Assembly (NCBI GenBank): GCA_030432695.1
Contig: JAUILN010000008.1
Coordinates: 186,001 to 250,000 of the forward strand
Length of the DNA stretch: 64,000 nucleotides
Source of the DNA: a bacterium
GTDB taxonomy: Bacteria > Planctomycetota > UBA1135 > UBA2386
Reading direction: 5' to 3'
Positions 44,776-53,094 of the stretch are shown here, piece by piece. Each line of letters opens with the position of its first letter. Within the stretch, counting starts at the first letter, position 1. The notes beneath the pieces are model-generated. The model ran no database searches and had not been told where the DNA came from. It worked only from the letters and a program-made list of their open reading frames with translations. Both the position numbers and the translations under genes were made by a program.

Positions 44776-45511
44776 GTGATCGAGCGCGAGGCCCGACCGC
44801 CCCTGGAGCGTCTTCTCGGCGCCTACCCCATCGCCACGGTGACCGGACCGCGCCAGTCCGGCAAGACGACTCTGTGCCGCGCGGCCGCACCGCACCTGCC
44901 CTACGCCAACCTGGAGCGTCCCGACCTGCGCGAGTTCGCGCTCCGCGATCCCCGCGGTTTCCTCCAGCGCGACCCGGACGGTGCGGTGCTCGACGAATCG
45001 GCTGAGCGTGCTGGACGCGAGCTTCGTGGTCTTCCGCCTCGCACCCTGGTTCGCGAACGTGAGCAAGTGACTCGTGAAGTCGCCGAAGCTCTACTTCCAC
45101 GATGTCGGGCTCGCCGCGCACCTGCTGCGGATCGAAGACGTGCGGCAGATCGAGTCCCATCCGTTGCGCGGCGCGCTGTTCGAGAACCTGGTGGTCGGCG
45201 AGGCCCTGAAGGCGCGCACCAACGACGGGCGCCGCAGCAACCTGCACAGCTACCGCGACAGCACCGGTCTCGAGGTCGACCTGGTGATCGACTTCGCCGG
45301 ACGACTCACCGGGGTCGAGGTGAAGGCCTCGGCGACCGCCCGTTCGGACCAGAGTCAGGGCCTGCGGAAGGTCGATGGCGTGCTGCCGGGTGGATTCGCG
45401 CAGCGCCTGGTCGTCTACGACGGCGACGAGGAGTTCGAGCGAGAGGGCGTTCGCTACCTGCGTCCCGAGGGACTCGCGGGCGAGGTGCGTCGATCGGACG
45501 TCGGTGGATGA
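44776..45511 (+). pseudogene. Decayed AAA/DUF4143 ATPase gene
   Basis: The 5' part (44776 to about 44996) encodes VIEREARPPLERLL and a Walker A loop TVTGPRQSGKTTL of the AAA_14 type, ending near Walker B at AVLDE. The sequence then jumps to another frame (from 44999) encoding SVLDASFVVFRLAPWF and, past an in-frame TGA at 45068-45070, LVKSPKLYFHDVGLAAHLL and a DUF4143 C-terminus with EVDLVIDF. In intact relatives about 150 residues lie between the two parts. So an internal deletion and frameshift, plus a nonsense change in the conserved K-R-L-V-K segment, where TGA replaces an Arg codon, have inactivated it. Such ATPases are common mobile accessory genes. Confidence 0.85.
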
Positions 45512-45539
45512 GCGGCACCGCGTCACGCCAGCGCCGCGC

Positions 45540-46439
45540 TCACCCGCCCGCGCGTCCCCGCAACCATCCCGCGCCCGCCGCGAGTGCCGGCACCAGCAGC
45601 GCGACGACCAGCATCAGCACCGCGACCTGCGGCAGGCTCCAGCCCCACACGTCCTCCGCCAACCGCACGTAGTCGTTGGTCAGCCCGAAGCTGCCGTTGC
45701 CGCGGTACTCCGCGCGCGCCGCAGCGCTGGTCGCGAGACCCCAGCACAGCCCGACGTTCCGGCCGACCAGGAGCCAGCCGACCATCGAGTAGGCGCCGCG
45801 TTCCAACGAGTGGTGGGTGAAGCCGCCGGTCCAGGCGCGCGCCAGACACAGCGTCGCGAACGCCAGCTCGCCGAGGTGGCCGCCGAGCAGGAACACCGCT
45901 TCACGGGCGGGTTCGACGAAGGCCAGCAGCGGGTAGATCGCAGCGGCGAGCCCCAGCGCAATCGCGCGTTCGCGGGCGCCGCCGCGCCACAGCCACACCA
46001 CGCCGCCGACCAGCGCGAGCTGGATCGCCACGGCCATGAACGTCATCTGCTCCTGATGCACGGTCGCAGCGTGGCCGGCGAGGCTGATCGCCGGGAACGA
46101 CGGCGCGCCGAGCAGCAGGCCGGCGAGGGTGTGGCCGAACTCGTGGAACAGGGCCGCGAGGAACCACGAGTAGCGGGCGCCGAACGCGCCGCTGACGCAC
46201 AGGAGCGCCGCGGGCACGCCGACCAGGAAGAAGAACAGGAACCGCGGCAGTCCGCAGATCGGCGCTTCGACGGGCTCGTCGAAGACCAATTCGCTCGGCG
46301 CCGGTCCGCAGTCGTGAGGGACCGGCGGCGGTGGCGCGCGCAAGGGCGCGCCGCACATCCCGCAGGCGAGGTCGTGCTCGTCGCAGCCGTACCCACAGGC
46401 GGTGCAGCGGATGGAACGGTCGAGCATGCGAAGCGACAT
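45540..46439 (-). CDS. Zinc-ribbon membrane protein with HExxH motif (M50-like)
   Basis: 299 residues from ATG 46439; the longer frame upstream is Gly/Pro-rich and lacks a good start. An N-terminal zinc ribbon has Cys12, Cys15, Cys26 and Cys29 (CTACGYGCDEHD...CGMC). Six or so transmembrane helices follow. The second hydrophobic segment carries FHEFGHTLAGLLLG with HExxH (His99, Glu100, His103), the zinc-binding motif of M50-type intramembrane proteases. The usual second-motif NPDG or similar (third ligand Asp) was not identified, so proteolytic activity is uncertain. Comparable M50B-like proteins of unknown role occur in many bacteria. Confidence 0.75.
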   Translation of the reverse strand: MSLRMLDRSIRCTACGYGCDEHDLACGMCGAPLRAPPPPVPHDCGPAPSELVFDEPVEAPICGLPRFLFFFLVGVPAALLCVSGAFGARYSWFLAALFHEFGHTLAGLLLGAPSFPAISLAGHAATVHQEQMTFMAVAIQLALVGGVVWLWRGGARERAIALGLAAAIYPLLAFVEPAREAVFLLGGHLGELAFATLCLARAWTGGFTHHSLERGAYSMVGWLLVGRNVGLCWGLATSAAARAEYRGNGSFGLTNDYVRLAEDVWGWSLPQVAVLMLVVALLVPALAAGAGWLRGRAGG

Positions 46440-46687
46440 TCCCGGTTCATCGGCCAGCCCGCCCCCGCCTCGGAAGCGAAGCGCCGCCGGGCCCGATCCC
46501 GAATCGGGATCCATGCCGGCCGGTTGCCATGGGAAACGCCCGACCGCGGCCGACCGACCGGCACCGTGGCCCGGCTCGCGAAAGTCCGCAGCGGTCCGTT
46601 TCGAACCGTCGGGTCCGGGCATTCCCCGGGTCGATCGTCCATCCGCTAAGCTTCTGAGCCTCTCCCTCCGCCCCGCGACAGCTCCCC

Positions 46688-48604
46688 ATGCGCTCCTCCA
46701 CCGTGCTCGCTCGCTCAGCCACGCTGCTCCTCGTCACCGGAGCTGCCCTGGCGCAGTCGCCGGCCGACTCCTGGCAATGCATCCCTGCCCCGCCCGGCGC
46801 GGTGACCCAACGCGGCAAGGTGGCGATCGTCCCCGACGCGACCGCCCAGTTCCGGGTGTTCTCCAGCGCGACCCGCCGCTGGGCGACCTGGCCGTTCCCG
46901 AGCGTCACGGTGACGGGCGGCTTCCGGGTCTCCAACGACGCCGCGCTGTTCGAGGCACCGCCGACCTACGTGGCGTTCAGCTCGCACCGCGGCAGCTTCG
47001 AGCGCCTCGACGTCGGCCCGAACGCCTTCGTCGTGAACCCGTCGAGCAACCGCAACGACTCGGCCTGGGCGGTGGTCGACGGCAACGACCTGCACGTGTT
47101 CTCGGGCTTCGCCGGCGGCTGGTCGACGCGGACCTTCCCGGCCGGCTTCCACGTGATCGTGCAGCGCGACGTGATCGTGGTGAGCGCGGGCAACCAGGTC
47201 TGGGGCTACTCCGCCACGCTCGACCAGTGGGCCACGACCACGACCTCCGGTCCGATCGGGCAGATCGCCGCCGACGGCGCGGTCGGCGTCGCCGAGAACG
47301 CGACCGACCTCTACGGCTTCTCCGCGATGCAGGGCAGCTGGTCGCACCAGCCTCGCGTGCCCGGTTCGGGAACCGCCAACGCAGTGGTCGCGAAGAACGT
47401 CGCGATGTGGAGCGGCAACTCGATGGCGATCGGCTTCAGCGGCGTGCGCGGCGCCTTCGCCGTCGAGCCGACGGGAACTCCCGGCGCGCTGTCGGTCGGC
47501 GACCACTGGGGCATGCTCGAGGGTCCGGGCACCCAGCGCTGGATGTTCTCCGACGTCCATGCCCGCTGGACGGCCTACGCCACCGCGACCCTGCCGCAGG
47601 TGGTCAGCGACACCGCGGTGGTCGCGCTGCTGGAAGCCAACCGGGTGCACGCGTGGAGTGCCGTGCAGGACGCCTGGGTCAGCCAGAGCGCCAATCCAGG
47701 CACCGTCCAGACCGCGGCCGCGGTGCTCGACATCCAGGACTCCGCTGGTGGCAGCTCGCTGCTCTACAGCGGCCTGACCGGGCGCTTCGTCACCGCCCCC
47801 GCCGGCACCGCGGCCAACCTCACGCAGTTGGCACGCAACGCGATCCTGCTGTGGCCGAGTGCCGGCAACTCCACCGCCTACGTGTTCGCGTCGCGCAGCG
47901 GGCAGTTGGTGCCGCGCCCGGTCAGCGCCACGGCGACCGCGGCGGTGGACCCCAACAGCTCGCTGGTCGGCATCGTCGACGGCAGCACCGTCGCCTGGTT
48001 CGACCCGCGCCGCGAGGTGTGGTCGACCGCGACCACCTCGACCACCGCGATCCAGCCGCAGGTCTGGAGGACCGCGGCGGTGACCTACGCCGGCAACGAG
48101 GCGGTCGCCTTCTCGGTGCTGCACGGCCGCACCGAGACCAAGACCTTCGCCGGCCCGCCGAACCAGTTGATCGTCAGCTCCGAGATCGCGCTCGCCAGCG
48201 ACGGCACGACGCTGTGCGCCTTCTCCGCGACTCCGGAGCTGCTGACCCCGGCGCAGTTCCCCGAGTTCCGGCGCATGGCCGCTGCGCGTGGCGCCCCGCT
48301 GCCGATCCGGGTGTTCGGTCCGGCCGCGGGACCAGGCAGCACGACCAACGGCACCTCGATCGCGGTCGTCTCGCTGTCGCTGCCCGCGGCCTTGCCGAGT
48401 CCGTTCGGACTGATCGAGGTCGATCCCAGGTTCGCGATCGCCTTGCCGATGGTCCAGCTCGACCCGACCGGTTTCGGCGAGCAGACCCTGCTGATCCCCG
48501 ACGACCCCGCGATCGCCGGCGTCGACCTCGCGACCCAGGCCCTGTTCGCGGCACCCGACGGCACCCTGTCGATCAGCCGGATGGCGAGCTTCCGGCTGGA
48601 GTGA
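46688..48604 (+). CDS. Large secreted repeat protein, propeller-like
   Basis: 638 residues from ATG 46688; signal peptide ending ALAQ. About fourteen repeats of 40-45 residues have the core xxFSxxxGxW, for example VFSGFAGGWSTRTF, GFSAMQGSWSHQP, AIGFSGVRGAFAVEP and HAWSAVQDAWVSQS, the pattern of beta-propeller blades. The last about 100 residues are a different domain (DPRFAIALPMVQLDP...GVDLATQALFAAPDGTL) matching the closing module in the FG-GAP proteins. No enzyme motif is seen. A TAAGCT hexamer lies at 46647-46652. Likely extracellular. Confidence 0.78.
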   Translation: MRSSTVLARSATLLLVTGAALAQSPADSWQCIPAPPGAVTQRGKVAIVPDATAQFRVFSSATRRWATWPFPSVTVTGGFRVSNDAALFEAPPTYVAFSSHRGSFERLDVGPNAFVVNPSSNRNDSAWAVVDGNDLHVFSGFAGGWSTRTFPAGFHVIVQRDVIVVSAGNQVWGYSATLDQWATTTTSGPIGQIAADGAVGVAENATDLYGFSAMQGSWSHQPRVPGSGTANAVVAKNVAMWSGNSMAIGFSGVRGAFAVEPTGTPGALSVGDHWGMLEGPGTQRWMFSDVHARWTAYATATLPQVVSDTAVVALLEANRVHAWSAVQDAWVSQSANPGTVQTAAAVLDIQDSAGGSSLLYSGLTGRFVTAPAGTAANLTQLARNAILLWPSAGNSTAYVFASRSGQLVPRPVSATATAAVDPNSSLVGIVDGSTVAWFDPRREVWSTATTSTTAIQPQVWRTAAVTYAGNEAVAFSVLHGRTETKTFAGPPNQLIVSSEIALASDGTTLCAFSATPELLTPAQFPEFRRMAAARGAPLPIRVFGPAAGPGSTTNGTSIAVVSLSLPAALPSPFGLIEVDPRFAIALPMVQLDPTGFGEQTLLIPDDPAIAGVDLATQALFAAPDGTLSISRMASFRLE

Positions 48605-48674
48605 TCGGCCGCGGGCGGTCGGCCCGGATCCGCGCTTCCCGTGAGCGGGTGGCCTCGGGCATCCTCTCGGCTGC

Positions 48675-50276
48675 ATGGCTCCGTTCCGCCTGATCTGGAC
48701 GATCCTCGCCGCAGCACTCGCCGCGGCCCTGCTGGCCGCGCTGGCCTGGCCGCCGATCCTCTGGACGCTGCTGCTCCTAGGGCCGCTGGCATCGGTCGCG
48801 CTGCACGACACCATGCAGCGCCGCCACGCCGTGCTCCGGAACTTCCCGGTCGTCGGCCACTTCCGCTACCTGTTGGAGAGTATCCGTCCAGAGATCCAGC
48901 AGTACTTCGTCGAGTCGGACACCGACGGGCGCCCGTTCAGCCGCGAGATCCGCAGCCTGGTCTACCAGCGTGCAAAGGGCGTGCTCGACACACGGCCGTT
49001 CGGCACGCTGCACGACCTCGGCGCGCCCCAGACCGACCTGATCGCGCACTCGATCCGCGCCAAGGCGCCGCCGGCCGAGGAGCCGCGGATCCGGATCGGC
49101 GAGGGTCGCTGCGCCAAGCCCTACGACGCGTCGCTCTACAACGTCTCGGCGATGAGCTTCGGCTCGCTCAGCGGTGCTGCGGTGCGGGCCCTGAACGGCG
49201 GCGCGGCGAGGGGCGGCTTCTACCACAACACCGGCGAGGGCGGCATCTCGCCGTACCACCTGGAGCCGGGCGGTGACCTGGTGTGGCAGATCGGCACCGG
49301 CTACTTCGGCTGCCGCACCGACGACGGCCGCTTCGACGCCGACAAGTTCGCTGCCAAGGCCACGCTCGACGCGGTGAAGATGATCGAGATCAAGCTGTCG
49401 CAGGGCGCCAAGCCGGGCCACGGCGGGATCCTTCCGGGCCAGAAGGTCACCCCCGAGATCGCCGCGATCCGCCACGTGAAGGTCGGCGAGACGGTGTACT
49501 CGCCGCCCGCGCACACCGCGTTCACGACGCCGCGTGAACTCTGCGCGTTCGTCACCCACCTGCGCGAACTCTCCAGCGGCAAACCGATCGGCATCAAGCT
49601 GTGCGTCGGCCACGTCCGCGAGTTCATGAGCCTGTGCAAGGCGATGCGCGACACCGGCGAGCTGCTCGACTACATCGCGGTCGACGGCGCCGAGGGCGGC
49701 ACCGGCGCCGCGCCTCTCGAGTTCAGCAACTCGATCGGCGCACCGTTGTCGGAAGGCCTGCGCGTCGTCCACAACGTGCTGGTCGGCACCGGCCTCCGCG
49801 ATCGGATCAAGGTGATCGCCAGCGGCCGCATCGCCACCGGCTTCCACATCGTCCAGCACCTGGCGATCGGCGCCGACCTGTGCGCGGCGGCGCGGCCGAT
49901 GATGTTCGCGCTCGGCTGCATCCAGGCACTGCGCTGCAACAGCAACCACTGCCCGGTGGGCATCGCGACCCAGGACCCCGGATTGGTGCGCGGCCTCGAC
50001 GTCGCCGACAAGGCCACCCGCGTGCACCGCTTCCACCACGCGACGGTACACGCCGCGCTGGAGATCCTCGGCGCCGCCGGCCTCGACCATCCCGACCAGC
50101 TGCGCCCGGAACACATCTGGCGGCGCGTCTCGCCGACCCACGTCGCGACCTACGCGGAGATCTACGACTACCTGCAGCCCGACGACCTGCTGCACGGCCG
50201 CTATGGTCTGCGTGAATCGGAGTACGACGAGTTGTTCCGCCGCGAGTGGCAGGCCGCCAGCGCCGACGCGTTCTGA
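48675..50276 (+). CDS. FMN-binding glutamate-synthase-family protein, membrane-anchored
   Basis: 533 residues from ATG 48675. Two hydrophobic segments occupy about residues 5-45. The rest is the glutamate synthase central/FMN domain (about 120-500), with GEGGISPYHL, KPGHGGILPGQKV, VDGAEGGTGAAPLEFSN (FMN-binding region) and CNSNHCPVGIATQ, which in GltB holds the 3Fe-4S cluster; the three Cys (CIQALRCNSNHC) are present. No amidotransferase (GATase type 2) domain is present. Members of this group are annotated as glutamate-synthase-like proteins of unresolved function, some linked to methylamine or energy metabolism. A sulfite-dehydrogenase-like gene follows 33 bp later. Confidence 0.88.
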   Translation: MAPFRLIWTILAAALAAALLAALAWPPILWTLLLLGPLASVALHDTMQRRHAVLRNFPVVGHFRYLLESIRPEIQQYFVESDTDGRPFSREIRSLVYQRAKGVLDTRPFGTLHDLGAPQTDLIAHSIRAKAPPAEEPRIRIGEGRCAKPYDASLYNVSAMSFGSLSGAAVRALNGGAARGGFYHNTGEGGISPYHLEPGGDLVWQIGTGYFGCRTDDGRFDADKFAAKATLDAVKMIEIKLSQGAKPGHGGILPGQKVTPEIAAIRHVKVGETVYSPPAHTAFTTPRELCAFVTHLRELSSGKPIGIKLCVGHVREFMSLCKAMRDTGELLDYIAVDGAEGGTGAAPLEFSNSIGAPLSEGLRVVHNVLVGTGLRDRIKVIASGRIATGFHIVQHLAIGADLCAAARPMMFALGCIQALRCNSNHCPVGIATQDPGLVRGLDVADKATRVHRFHHATVHAALEILGAAGLDHPDQLRPEHIWRRVSPTHVATYAEIYDYLQPDDLLHGRYGLRESEYDELFRREWQAASADAF

Positions 50277-50309
50277 TCCGATCCTCCGCGCCTTCCCACC
50301 GTGACCGCG

Positions 50310-51545
50310 ATGTCCGACCGACCCGACCGCGACGTCTCCCGACGTCGCTTCCTGCAGTCCGCCACCGCCCTCGGCGCCGCCGGCATCGTGTTCGGTGAAC
50401 ATCTGCCGCCGGGCTACGTGCCGCTCGGCATCGAGCCCCAGGATCCCGAGCGCATCCCTGGCAAGGACGACCTGACTGTTCTCGGCGACCGACCGCTCAA
50501 TGCCGAGACGCCGGCGCACCTGCTCGACGACGAGGTCACCCCGGCCAGCCGGCTGTTCGTCCGCAACAACGGCAATCCCCCGCCGGCCGACGGCATCGAT
50601 CCGGCGTCCTGGACCCTGAGCCTCGGCGGCGAGTCGCTGCTGCGGCCGGCGAGCTTCACGGTCGCCGCGCTGCGCGAGCAGTTCGAGACGGTGTCGCTGC
50701 AACTCACGATCGAGTGCGGCGGCAACGGCCGCAGCGAGTTCAATCCGCCGGTCACCGGCAACCAGTGGACGGTCGGCGCGGTCGGCTGCCCGCGCTGGAC
50801 CGGCGTGCGACTGCGCGACGTGCTCGAGCACTGCGGCATCGCCGACGACGCGGTCTACGTGGCCTACCACGCCGCCGACACCCACCTCAGCGGCGACCCG
50901 GCCAAGGAGCCGATCTCGCGCGGCGTGCCGATCGCGAAGGCCCTCGAGGCCGAATCGCTGATCGCCTGGGCGATCAACGACGAGCCGCTGCCGTGGCACA
51001 ACGGCCACCCGCTGCGGCTGGTGATCGGCGGCTGGCCGGCGTCGACCTCTGGCAAGTGGCTGACCCGCGTCGACGTCCGCGACCGGGTCCACGACGGCGC
51101 GAAGATGACCGGCAGCTCGTACCGCGTCCCGAAGGTACCCGTGCAGCCCGGCAGCGAGGTGCCCGACGAGGACATGGCGATCATCGAGTCGATGCCGGTG
51201 AAGTCGCTGGTGACCTTCCCCCGTTCCGGCGTCACCCAGCCGCTGGGCGAGGAGTTCGAGGTCCGTGGCCATGCGTGGGCCGGAGACCTCGAGGTCGCCG
51301 AGCTGCACGTCTCGATCGACTTCGGGGCGAACTGGCAACCCGCCGAGCTGCGTCGACCGGTCAACCGACTGGCGTGGCAGCGTTGGCGCCACCGCCTGCG
51401 CTTCCCGCAGGTCGGCTACTACGAGGTCTGGGCCCGCGCGGTCGACTCGCAGGGCCGGAGCCAGCCGATGGTGGTGCCGGGCTGGAACCCGAAGGGCTAC
51501 CTGAACAACGCCTGCCACCGGATCGCCGTGCAGGTGACGGACTGA
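50310..51545 (+). CDS. Tat-exported sulfite oxidase family protein (SorA-like)
   Basis: 411 residues from ATG 50310; GTG 50301 is possible. A twin-arginine signal (SRRRFLQSATALGAAG) is clear. A molybdopterin-binding sulfite oxidase domain (about 70-270) carries the Mo-ligand Cys136 in TIECGGNGRS and the FxxPxxxGxQW-like segment NPPVTGNQWTVGAVG. A dimerisation domain (Mo-co_dimer, about 295-405) follows with ELHVSIDFGANWQPAEL. The next gene, overlapping by one base, encodes a membrane-anchored c-type cytochrome, so the pair is like SorAB sulfite dehydrogenase, oxidising sulfite or a related sulfur compound in the periplasm. Substrate is inferred from the family. Confidence 0.88.
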   Translation: MSDRPDRDVSRRRFLQSATALGAAGIVFGEHLPPGYVPLGIEPQDPERIPGKDDLTVLGDRPLNAETPAHLLDDEVTPASRLFVRNNGNPPPADGIDPASWTLSLGGESLLRPASFTVAALREQFETVSLQLTIECGGNGRSEFNPPVTGNQWTVGAVGCPRWTGVRLRDVLEHCGIADDAVYVAYHAADTHLSGDPAKEPISRGVPIAKALEAESLIAWAINDEPLPWHNGHPLRLVIGGWPASTSGKWLTRVDVRDRVHDGAKMTGSSYRVPKVPVQPGSEVPDEDMAIIESMPVKSLVTFPRSGVTQPLGEEFEVRGHAWAGDLEVAELHVSIDFGANWQPAELRRPVNRLAWQRWRHRLRFPQVGYYEVWARAVDSQGRSQPMVVPGWNPKGYLNNACHRIAVQVTD

Positions 51546-52024
51546 TGGCGAAGCCGATCCCCGTCGTGGCGATCCGCCTGGTGTTCCTCGCGCTCCTGAT
51601 CCTGATCGCGACCGTGATGGTGAGGCGCTGCGGCCGACCGGAGCGCACCCCGGTTCCATCGGCCCCCGGACCGACGCCGACGACGTCCGCAGAACCGGGC
51701 ACCATCGATCCCGTGACCGGGCTGCTGGTGGCACCGGGCTGGGAGCTGGTCGCCGCGAACTGCAACGCCTGCCACTCCACCCGCCACTTCCTGCGGATGC
51801 GCGGGACCCGCAGCACCTGGGACTCGGCGATCACCTGGATGCAGAAGAACCACGGGCTCTGGCCACTCCAGACCGACGTCCGCGAGACGATCGTCGGCTA
51901 TCTCGCCGAGCACTACGGCCCGTCCGAGGCGTCTCGGCGGGCCCCGATCCCGCCCGAACTCCTGCCGCCCAACCCCTATCCGACGCCGGCCCGGCGCGAG
52001 GTGAGGGCCCTGACCGGCCGCTGA
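51545..52024 (+). CDS. Membrane-anchored cytochrome c subunit (SorB-like)
   Basis: 159 residues; ATG 51545 overlaps the preceding TGA by one base. One N-terminal transmembrane anchor (about 8-25, IRLVFLALLILIATVMV) is followed by a Pro/Ser/Thr linker and a single c-type heme site CNACHS (about residue 76); Met in WMQKNHGLW is a possible sixth ligand. It would take electrons from the molybdopterin subunit and pass them to the respiratory chain. Its short, one-heme form fits SorB. Confidence 0.85.
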   Translation: MAKPIPVVAIRLVFLALLILIATVMVRRCGRPERTPVPSAPGPTPTTSAEPGTIDPVTGLLVAPGWELVAANCNACHSTRHFLRMRGTRSTWDSAITWMQKNHGLWPLQTDVRETIVGYLAEHYGPSEASRRAPIPPELLPPNPYPTPARREVRALTGR

Positions 52025-52082
52025 GCCGGCCGCGAGGAATGCCCGGACCGCCTCGGGGCGCGGAAAGCGGGGCCGGGTCTGG

Positions 52083-52088
52083 TATCGT
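52083..52088 (+). promoter_or_regulatory. TATCGT -10-like element, 10 nt before the start codon
   Basis: TATCGT ends 10 nt before ATG 52099 and is followed by no Shine-Dalgarno. It marks a likely separate transcript for the cyclophilin lipoprotein and argJ. Confidence 0.35.
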
Positions 52089-52098
52089 CCTCGCCCCG

Positions 52099-53094
52099 AT
52101 GGCCATGGCTAGCCTCCGATTCCCGCATCTCGCCGCGTATGCCGCGGCGCTCCTCCTCATCCTGGGAGCCTGCTCGTCCGGCGACGAATCGTCGAAGGAC
52201 AGCGGCGCGAACGGCACTCCCGCCGGCGCTCCCGAGGACGACGCCTCGAACGACGCCGGCTCGAAGGACGAATCCTCGTCCGATCCCGCGGAGAACGACC
52301 CGCAGGACGACGAGACGTCAGACCAGAAGCCTGAGGAGGATCAGGACCCGCAGGACGATCAGGATCCGGAGCCGGGCTCTGGCGACGAGGGTTCTGGCGA
52401 CGAGGGGTCTGGGGGCGAGGGCACCGGCGACGAGGGCGGTGACGAGAACGCCGGCCCGGTCGAGCCGGACGTGGCGATGCCGGAACCCGTCGGCGACGCG
52501 GCGATCGATCGGATGATCGCGTTCATCCGCGAGCAGGAGATCGACCGCAGCCGGCTGAACTGGCGGCACACCCTGCCCAAGCCGCCCGAGCTCGAGTTCG
52601 AGGCCGACAAGGTCTACGACTGGATCCTGCACACCAACCTGGGCGACATGCGGTTCCGCCTGCGGCCGCAGGGCACGCCGATGCACGTGTCGAGCGCGAT
52701 CTACCTGACCAAGCTCGGCTACTACGACGGCCTGGGCTTCCACCGGGTCATCACCGGCTTCATGGCGCAGGGCGGTTGTCCGGACGGCACCGGCTCCGGC
52801 GGCCCGGGCTACACGCTGGACGGGGAGTATCCCGAAGGCGTGACCCACGCCCGCCGCGGCGATCTGAGCGCTGCGAATTCCGGCACCAAGGCCGACGGTT
52901 CGGGAACCGACGGCAGCCAGTTCTTCGTGTGCTTCGCGCCGCAGCCGGGTCTGAACGGCCGCCACACCGTGTGGGGTGGTCTGGTCGAGGGTTTCGACAC
53001 GCTCGACAAGATCCAGAAGCTCGCAGCCCCGACCGAGCCCGGCACGCCGAAGGAGCCGATCACCATCGAGTCGGCGGAGATCGTCGTCAGGTGA
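52099..53094 (+). CDS. Cyclophilin-type peptidyl-prolyl isomerase lipoprotein
   Basis: 331 residues from ATG 52099 (ATG 52105 also possible). Lipobox LLLILGAC. A highly acidic, disordered linker of Asp, Glu, Gly, Ser and Pro spans about 25-130. The cyclophilin domain (about 165-330) shows GLGFHRVITGFMAQGGCPDGTG with the catalytic Arg, SQFFVCFAP and HTVWGGLVEGFDTLDKI. It catalyses cis-trans isomerisation of prolyl bonds in the periplasm or on the outer membrane. The gene overlaps argJ by 4 bp (GTGA), a pairing with no obvious functional reason. Confidence 0.9.
   Translation: MAMASLRFPHLAAYAAALLLILGACSSGDESSKDSGANGTPAGAPEDDASNDAGSKDESSSDPAENDPQDDETSDQKPEEDQDPQDDQDPEPGSGDEGSGDEGSGGEGTGDEGGDENAGPVEPDVAMPEPVGDAAIDRMIAFIREQEIDRSRLNWRHTLPKPPELEFEADKVYDWILHTNLGDMRFRLRPQGTPMHVSSAIYLTKLGYYDGLGFHRVITGFMAQGGCPDGTGSGGPGYTLDGEYPEGVTHARRGDLSAANSGTKADGSGTDGSQFFVCFAPQPGLNGRHTVWGGLVEGFDTLDKIQKLAAPTEPGTPKEPITIESAEIVVR

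Noticed and set aside
45068..45070. In-frame TGA in the DUF4143 ATPase frame, considered as a second selenocysteine codon
   Set aside because: The aligned residue in this family is Arg (K-R-L-V-K), not Cys; the gene also has a deletion and a frameshift, so this is decay.
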